Assembly: GCF_006716645.1 (NCBI RefSeq)
Contig: NZ_VFPL01000001.1
Span: 5,121,937 to 5,185,936, forward strand
DNA length: 64,000 nucleotides
From: Arcticibacter tournemirensis
Lineage (GTDB): Bacteria; Bacteroidota; Bacteroidia; Sphingobacteriales; Sphingobacteriaceae
Direction: 5' to 3'
Shown here: one piece after another, positions 62,328 to 64,000 of the stretch
How the letters are laid out: every line of letters begins with the position of its first letter
How positions within the stretch are numbered: position 1 is the first letter of the stretch
Program-made: the position numbers and the translations under genes
Notes under the pieces: generated by a model
What the model was told of the DNA's origin: nothing
The model's database searches: none
The model's input: the letters and a program-made list of their open reading frames with translations, nothing else

Positions 62328-63299
62328 ATGACTTTTGAAGAATTTTTCGCAAAAAAGAAGATAGACATTGATCAGCTTGCGAAAGCTGACCATGGCCTCT
62401 ATACAGAATTCAAAAGCCATTTTGTGCTGATGGGCGAAAAGAGCTTCGACCATAGCAAAAAATTCTGGTTTAACAGGCTTAGGCGCCTGTATCACCTTCA
62501 ACAGCCTGCAAAAGAAGCCACTACCCAAGTAGAAACACAGATAGCTTCGCAAGCCGAGCCTCTAAGTTCACCAACTATAGAGCAAGCTCCGGCTTCTGCT
62601 CCGGCTGCTTTTAAACCGAGGTTCAAAGCAACGAATGTCCCGGCAAAACCGGAAGCTCCTGGCGAAGTCGCAGACAAGAGGGACGAGGTTCCTTCTGAAG
62701 CGATTCCTGCACAGGCAAAAAGACCTCCCTTTAAACCAAAGAATGTCAAACCCATATCCGGCGCACCTTCCGAGGACGCTCAAACAGTGGAAAGCCGGCC
62801 GGGGCAAACTGAAGTGTCGGACATACCGGTAACAAGTCCCGCTGCTGCTGAGAAACCAGCTTATAAACCGAAGTTTAATATCCGAAACATTCCTAAGAAG
62901 CCGGCGGGGACGGAAGAGCAGTCGGGGCATACAACCGAAGAAAAGTCTTTTGCTGATTTGAATGATGTGCCAGAAAAGATCCCCGAACAAAGGCGCGATG
63001 AGGTGCCCGAAGTACCAAAGATCGTCGAACAAGAGGAGGTGAAGGCAAAACCAGCTTATAAGCCCCGGTTTAATCTTAAAACTATTTCTAATAAGGCAGA
63101 AAAGGAAGAAGATAAAGCTACTCGAGAACCACAGAATACACCGGAGCCGGGAGAAACAACAAACGTTCAGGAACCGCCTGCAGGGACCAATGAAACAAGC
63201 GCAGAAGATACAGACGTACAACCTTCCGACAAGCCGGCAAAGCCGATATACAAGCCCCGTTTTAACGCAAAGAATATCAAGCCTAAAACGGAAGAGTAA
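62328..63299 (+). CDS. Disordered protein with repeated YKPRFNxKNI motif
   Basis: A 323-residue cytoplasmic protein. From the Met at 62328 the first 55 residues form a helical domain (MTFEEFFAKKKIDIDQLAKA...HSKKFWFNRLRRLYHL). The rest is Pro/Glu/Lys-rich and disordered and carries five variants of one motif: FKPRFKATNVPAKP, FKPKNVKPIS, YKPKFNIRNIPKKP, YKPRFNLKTIS and YKPRFNAKNIKPKTEE at the very C-terminus, spaced by roughly 40-60 acidic residues. The motif looks like a repeated short binding element, basic and aromatic, suited to contact RNA, membrane or a partner protein. Family and function unknown. Confidence 0.75.
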   Translation: MTFEEFFAKKKIDIDQLAKADHGLYTEFKSHFVLMGEKSFDHSKKFWFNRLRRLYHLQQPAKEATTQVETQIASQAEPLSSPTIEQAPASAPAAFKPRFKATNVPAKPEAPGEVADKRDEVPSEAIPAQAKRPPFKPKNVKPISGAPSEDAQTVESRPGQTEVSDIPVTSPAAAEKPAYKPKFNIRNIPKKPAGTEEQSGHTTEEKSFADLNDVPEKIPEQRRDEVPEVPKIVEQEEVKAKPAYKPRFNLKTISNKAEKEEDKATREPQNTPEPGETTNVQEPPAGTNETSAEDTDVQPSDKPAKPIYKPRFNAKNIKPKTEE

Positions 63300-63373
63300 G
63301 ATCTCTTCAGCGCCAAAGGGGAGAAACAAGGATGTCATTTTCCAGATGAATAATGCTATGCTTATTAATAATT

Positions 63374-63406
63374 AGCCCTGCATAATTTATTAGATTATGC
63401 AGGGCT
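63374..63406. terminator. Bidirectional terminator before the SusD-like gene
   Basis: AGCCCTGCATAAT (63374-63386) pairs perfectly with ATTATGCAGGGCT (63394-63406) over a 7-base loop. Confidence 0.82.
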
Positions 63407-63442
63407 GAAATTGCTGTCCAGACTAAAACGAGGAAATGTCTT

Positions 63443-64000
63443 TTATTGCAGGATCCACATTAACTGATTATTATCATCATTACCGTTATACTGGCGGGTA
63501 ATGGCAGCCTGTACATTCTCAGAATTATAATCCAGCTCCTTCTGTGGGTAGGGCCATCTGACCGGGAACTTCGAAGCAGGGGTATTCCGATTTGTTGCAC
63601 TGTTTAATACAAACGTGGGATAGCCGGTACGCCTGTTCTCGAACCATGCGGTATAATCAACATTATGAAAGAAACCAGCGATGTATTTCTGACTGATGAT
63701 CTGCCTGATCTGCTCCTCGGTAGTTCCCTGTAAAGCATTCTGCTGTGCAAAAGTATCTGCATACGCAGCGCTTAGGAGCATATTATGAGAATAGCTTGAC
63801 GGGGCATAATTAGCCAGAAACGCCATGGAGCCTTTTATTCCGTTCGCATAATAGGTTTGAGCTGGAGTCCCGCTGATCCAGCCTCTTACAGCAGCTTCAG
63901 CCAAAACAAACTGAAGATCCCAGTAATTGAACAACCCGACTGGCTCGGCATTGAACATTTCAACATAACGTTTATTTACGTCGCAGAAATTTCCCGAGTT
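63443..64000 (-). CDS. SusD/RagB-superfamily lipoprotein, C-terminal part (cut by window edge)
   Basis: The minus-strand frame is open from base 64000 to the stop at 63443, about 185 codons of a protein usually near 500 residues. Features of the SusD-like_2 branch are visible: YWDLQFVLAEAAVRGWISGTPAQTYYANGIKGSM (the helix lining the binding face), EEQIRQIISQKYIAGF and AWFENRRTGYPTFV, then RWPYPQKELDYNSENVQAA at the C-terminus. A SusC partner is expected just outside the window, upstream on this strand. Substrate unknown. Confidence 0.87.
   Translation of the reverse strand, partial: NSGNFCDVNKRYVEMFNAEPVGLFNYWDLQFVLAEAAVRGWISGTPAQTYYANGIKGSMAFLANYAPSSYSHNMLLSAAYADTFAQQNALQGTTEEQIRQIISQKYIAGFFHNVDYTAWFENRRTGYPTFVLNSATNRNTPASKFPVRWPYPQKELDYNSENVQAAITRQYNGNDDNNQLMWILQ

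Noticed and set aside
62568..63338. Long minus-strand frame of 256 codons opposite the YKPRFN-repeat gene
   Set aside because: Very rich in Cys, Phe, Leu and Arg with no family look; it is the mirror of a Pro/Lys/Glu-rich coding strand, which rarely yields stops in that frame.

Overview
The window looks like a chromosomal segment of a Bacteroidota bacterium, most probably family Sphingobacteriaceae (Pedobacter/Arcticibacter-like). Reasons: SusC/SusD pairs, a hybrid two-component regulator typical of polysaccharide utilisation loci (PULs), type IX secretion style C-terminal domains, an ECF sigma/FecR-type module, and many start-proximal promoters with the Bacteroidota -7 box TAnnTTTG. Family placement is inferred from protein style, not from a search.

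Layout. 1-2190: the start of ribosomal protein L3 (rplC, minus) with its own promoter and structured leader, then an IS3-family element (about 586-2185) inserted into an 11-bp tandem repeat. 2338-4283: a DJ-1/PfpI protein, purN and a small lipoprotein. 4356-16522: a complete fructan PUL (GH32 fructanase, SusD, SusC, fructokinase, sugar-porter MFS, and a divergently read hybrid sensor/AraC regulator with a sugar-binding periplasmic domain). 16596-18837: an ECF sigma factor followed by a peculiar gene that joins a FecR-like anti-sigma N-terminus to a seven-repeat beta-propeller with no membrane segment. 19231-26509: purH, then the rod-shape operon mreB-mreC-mreD-mrdA-rodA. 26521-39314: mixed housekeeping and envelope genes (thymidine kinase, S8 peptidase with sorting domain, dacB, asd, lamin-tail-domain protein, SDR, DoxX, TPR membrane protein, luciferase-like oxidoreductase).

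39630-50473 is the most plastic part. A secreted NTF2-like gene with promoter and terminator is present twice, as copies of about 620 bp flanking an FtsX/MacB-type permease and a PIN-domain toxin-antitoxin pair. A B1 metallo-beta-lactamase and a class A-like serine hydrolase lie nearby, followed by a second FtsX-type permease destroyed by an internal deletion between its two homologous motifs, and a GH25 lysozyme-like protein. 50565-59134: a Tat-exported Gfo/Idh/MocA oxidoreductase, a histidine kinase / response regulator / response regulator-adenylate cyclase operon, YitT and HD-domain genes, and an ArsR-OYE-alcohol dehydrogenase operon with a clear palindromic operator. 59232-64000: an M14 peptidase divergent from threonine dehydrogenase, yebC, a protein with a repeated YKPRFN motif, and the C-terminal part of another SusD-like protein running off the window.

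How they work together. In the fructan locus, the SusC/SusD pair would import fructo-oligosaccharides, GH32 would release fructose, the MFS porter would bring fructose into the cytoplasm and the fructokinase would phosphorylate it, while the hybrid sensor reads periplasmic sugar. purN and purH both serve purine synthesis, and the mre/mrd genes build the elongasome. I saw no tRNA, rRNA, CRISPR array or prophage. I do not see a clearly new multi-gene system. The observations most worth a second look are the membrane-less FecR-propeller fusion, the family of self-complementary intergenic word repeats, the 32-bp periodic sites in the IS end, and the cluster of apparently leaderless genes.
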